A stretch of 23,768 nucleotides of DNA from Prolixibacteraceae bacterium UBA5740 (GTDB lineage Bacteria > Bacteroidota > Bacteroidia > Bacteroidales > Prolixibacteraceae). The notes under the pieces were generated by a model, which was not told the origin of the DNA, did not search any database, and saw only the letters and a program-made list of their open reading frames with translations. The DNA is taken from positions 32,765 to 56,532 of the forward strand of contig DIFU01000085.1 of NCBI GenBank assembly GCA_002419285.1. The letters are read 5' to 3'. Position 1 is the first letter of the stretch; each line of letters opens with the position of its first letter. The position numbers and the translations under genes were made by a program. Below are positions 22,841 through 23,768 of this stretch, piece after piece.

Positions 22841-23713
22841 ATGAATAAGGGAGAATTGAAGAAGGAAATAAAGGAGTTGATAGTTGAGGCTCAGCGTAAC
22901 GAAGTTACTGAGTACCATATATATAAAAGTCTGGCCCGACAAGCCCGAAGCCAAACTAATCAAAAACTTCTCGAACAGATTGCCTTAGAGGAACTGGAAC
23001 ATTACCGGTTCTGGATGACCTATAGTGACGAGGTGGATCCTGTGTGGTGGAAAGTAAACCTATATATCTTTCTCTCAAGGGTTTTTGGTTTTGTTTTCGC
23101 ATTAAAACTCATGGAGCGCCGTGAACAAATCGCAGAAAAAAAATACCTGGAGATAAGCAAATTTATTCCAGAAGTAAGTAAAATAGCAGGAGATGAGAAG
23201 GGCCATGAGATGTTGCTGCTGAATATGTTGACTGACAGTAGATTAAAAGGGATGGGTACCTGGATCATCAGTGTCAACCTTGTGGTGTTTTCACTGATCT
23301 GCGTGATATTTACACTCACTGTTTATCTTCCTTATCCCCGACAGGTGGCCTCTATCGGAATGATGTCGATTATTGCAGTAGCAAGTGCCGATTTATTCAT
23401 AATGTTGTTTTTAAAAAATATCCAGTCACTTGGTAACGACCTGATCAAAAAAGGGATTGTCCGGTTTGTGTCGGGAATTGTCATAGGTGCTCTTATGCTA
23501 ATACCGTTTATCCTTGCAATGGATGGCTATTCAGCATTGGCACTATCAACAGCAGTTGCCTTTTTTGTGAGTTTGGTCCTAAACTATCAATTTGCTGTTG
23601 TCAGTGATCAGAAGGGCTTCCAACGGATCGGCAGAATATTTCTCGTTACCTTGTTGATGGCCTCCATTGGGCTGGCTATTGGCGTAGTCCTTCAACAGTT
23701 ACACCCGCTTTAG
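22841..23713 (+). CDS. Ferritin-like domain fused to VIT1-like membrane domain (MbfA-like)
   Basis: Protein of 290 residues in two parts. Residues 1-135 form a rubrerythrin/ferritin-like four-helix bundle with plausible diiron ligands: Glu21 or Glu24, Glu51 and His54 in EELEH (ExxH), Glu92 in KLMERRE, and Glu119 and His122 in DEKGH (ExxH). Residues 140-288 are hydrophobic with about five membrane segments, resembling the VIT1/CCC1 iron and manganese transporter domain. The same architecture occurs in MbfA, a membrane-bound ferritin-like iron exporter of alphaproteobacteria. The stretch that normally reads GLNDALVEL at the start of the membrane domain reads SVNLVVFSL here (144-152), so key transport residues look lost. 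The gene is complete; only 55 unassigned bases follow. Confidence 0.82.
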   Translation: MNKGELKKEIKELIVEAQRNEVTEYHIYKSLARQARSQTNQKLLEQIALEELEHYRFWMTYSDEVDPVWWKVNLYIFLSRVFGFVFALKLMERREQIAEKKYLEISKFIPEVSKIAGDEKGHEMLLLNMLTDSRLKGMGTWIISVNLVVFSLICVIFTLTVYLPYPRQVASIGMMSIIAVASADLFIMLFLKNIQSLGNDLIKKGIVRFVSGIVIGALMLIPFILAMDGYSALALSTAVAFFVSLVLNYQFAVVSDQKGFQRIGRIFLVTLLMASIGLAIGVVLQQLHPL

Positions 23714-23768
23714 GCTAATGTTGCCCATATTTACAACGATTTCATTTTTAAGGATTTATTGATGTCAG

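Overview
The window is a chromosomal segment of a Bacteroidota bacterium, most likely in or near Bacteroidales. This is inferred from several things together: the gene order and content of the division/cell-wall (dcw) cluster, an FtsI with a C-terminal PASTA domain, an MraY with a long extra loop, a glycine-lipid synthase-like acyltransferase pair, a long PurF-type protein with a cysteine at position 9, start codons without Shine-Dalgarno sequences, and repeated TAnnTTTG promoter boxes. There are no RNA genes, mobile elements, CRISPR arrays or plasmid signs.

Positions 1-16020, minus strand: one compact dcw operon, read from right to left as mraZ - rsmH - ftsL - ftsI - murE - mraY - murD - ftsW - murG - murC - ftsQ - ftsA - ftsZ - second ftsZ (cut by the left edge). 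Neighbours overlap by 4-17 bases or are separated by at most 26, so one long transcript with translational coupling is expected. It encodes cytoplasmic muropeptide ligases (MurC, MurD, MurE), the lipid I and lipid II enzymes (MraY, MurG), the septal polymerase pair (FtsW, FtsI) with FtsQ and FtsL, and the cytoskeleton (FtsA, FtsZ). murB, murF and ddl are not in the visible part. Upstream of mraZ are four 10-base repeats in exact 10-base register, the expected MraZ autoregulatory operator.

Positions 16392-18271, plus strand, divergent from the dcw operon: an LPLAT acyltransferase and an OlsB-like N-acyltransferase, together a probable glycine-lipid (GlsA/GlsB) pathway. Positions 18284-20642, minus strand: a SPOR-domain exported protein followed by a divergent amidophosphoribosyltransferase. 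Positions 20877-21583, plus: an AhpD-like CxxC protein and a small NifX-fold protein. Positions 21599-22180, minus: a YjjX-type NTPase. Positions 22298-23713, plus: a GNAT acetyltransferase and an MbfA-like protein made of a ferritin-like domain fused to a VIT1-like membrane domain.

The most unusual feature is the tandem pair of diverged, apparently functional ftsZ genes inside the dcw operon. The upstream paralogue ends in an aromatic/basic, aspartate-capped tail that resembles the tail of the FtsA encoded next door, so this FtsZ may bind membrane directly. Other points worth checking are the PurF-like enzyme without the CLAC iron-sulfur ligands, the MbfA-like protein without the usual VIT transport residues, and a palindrome over its promoter.
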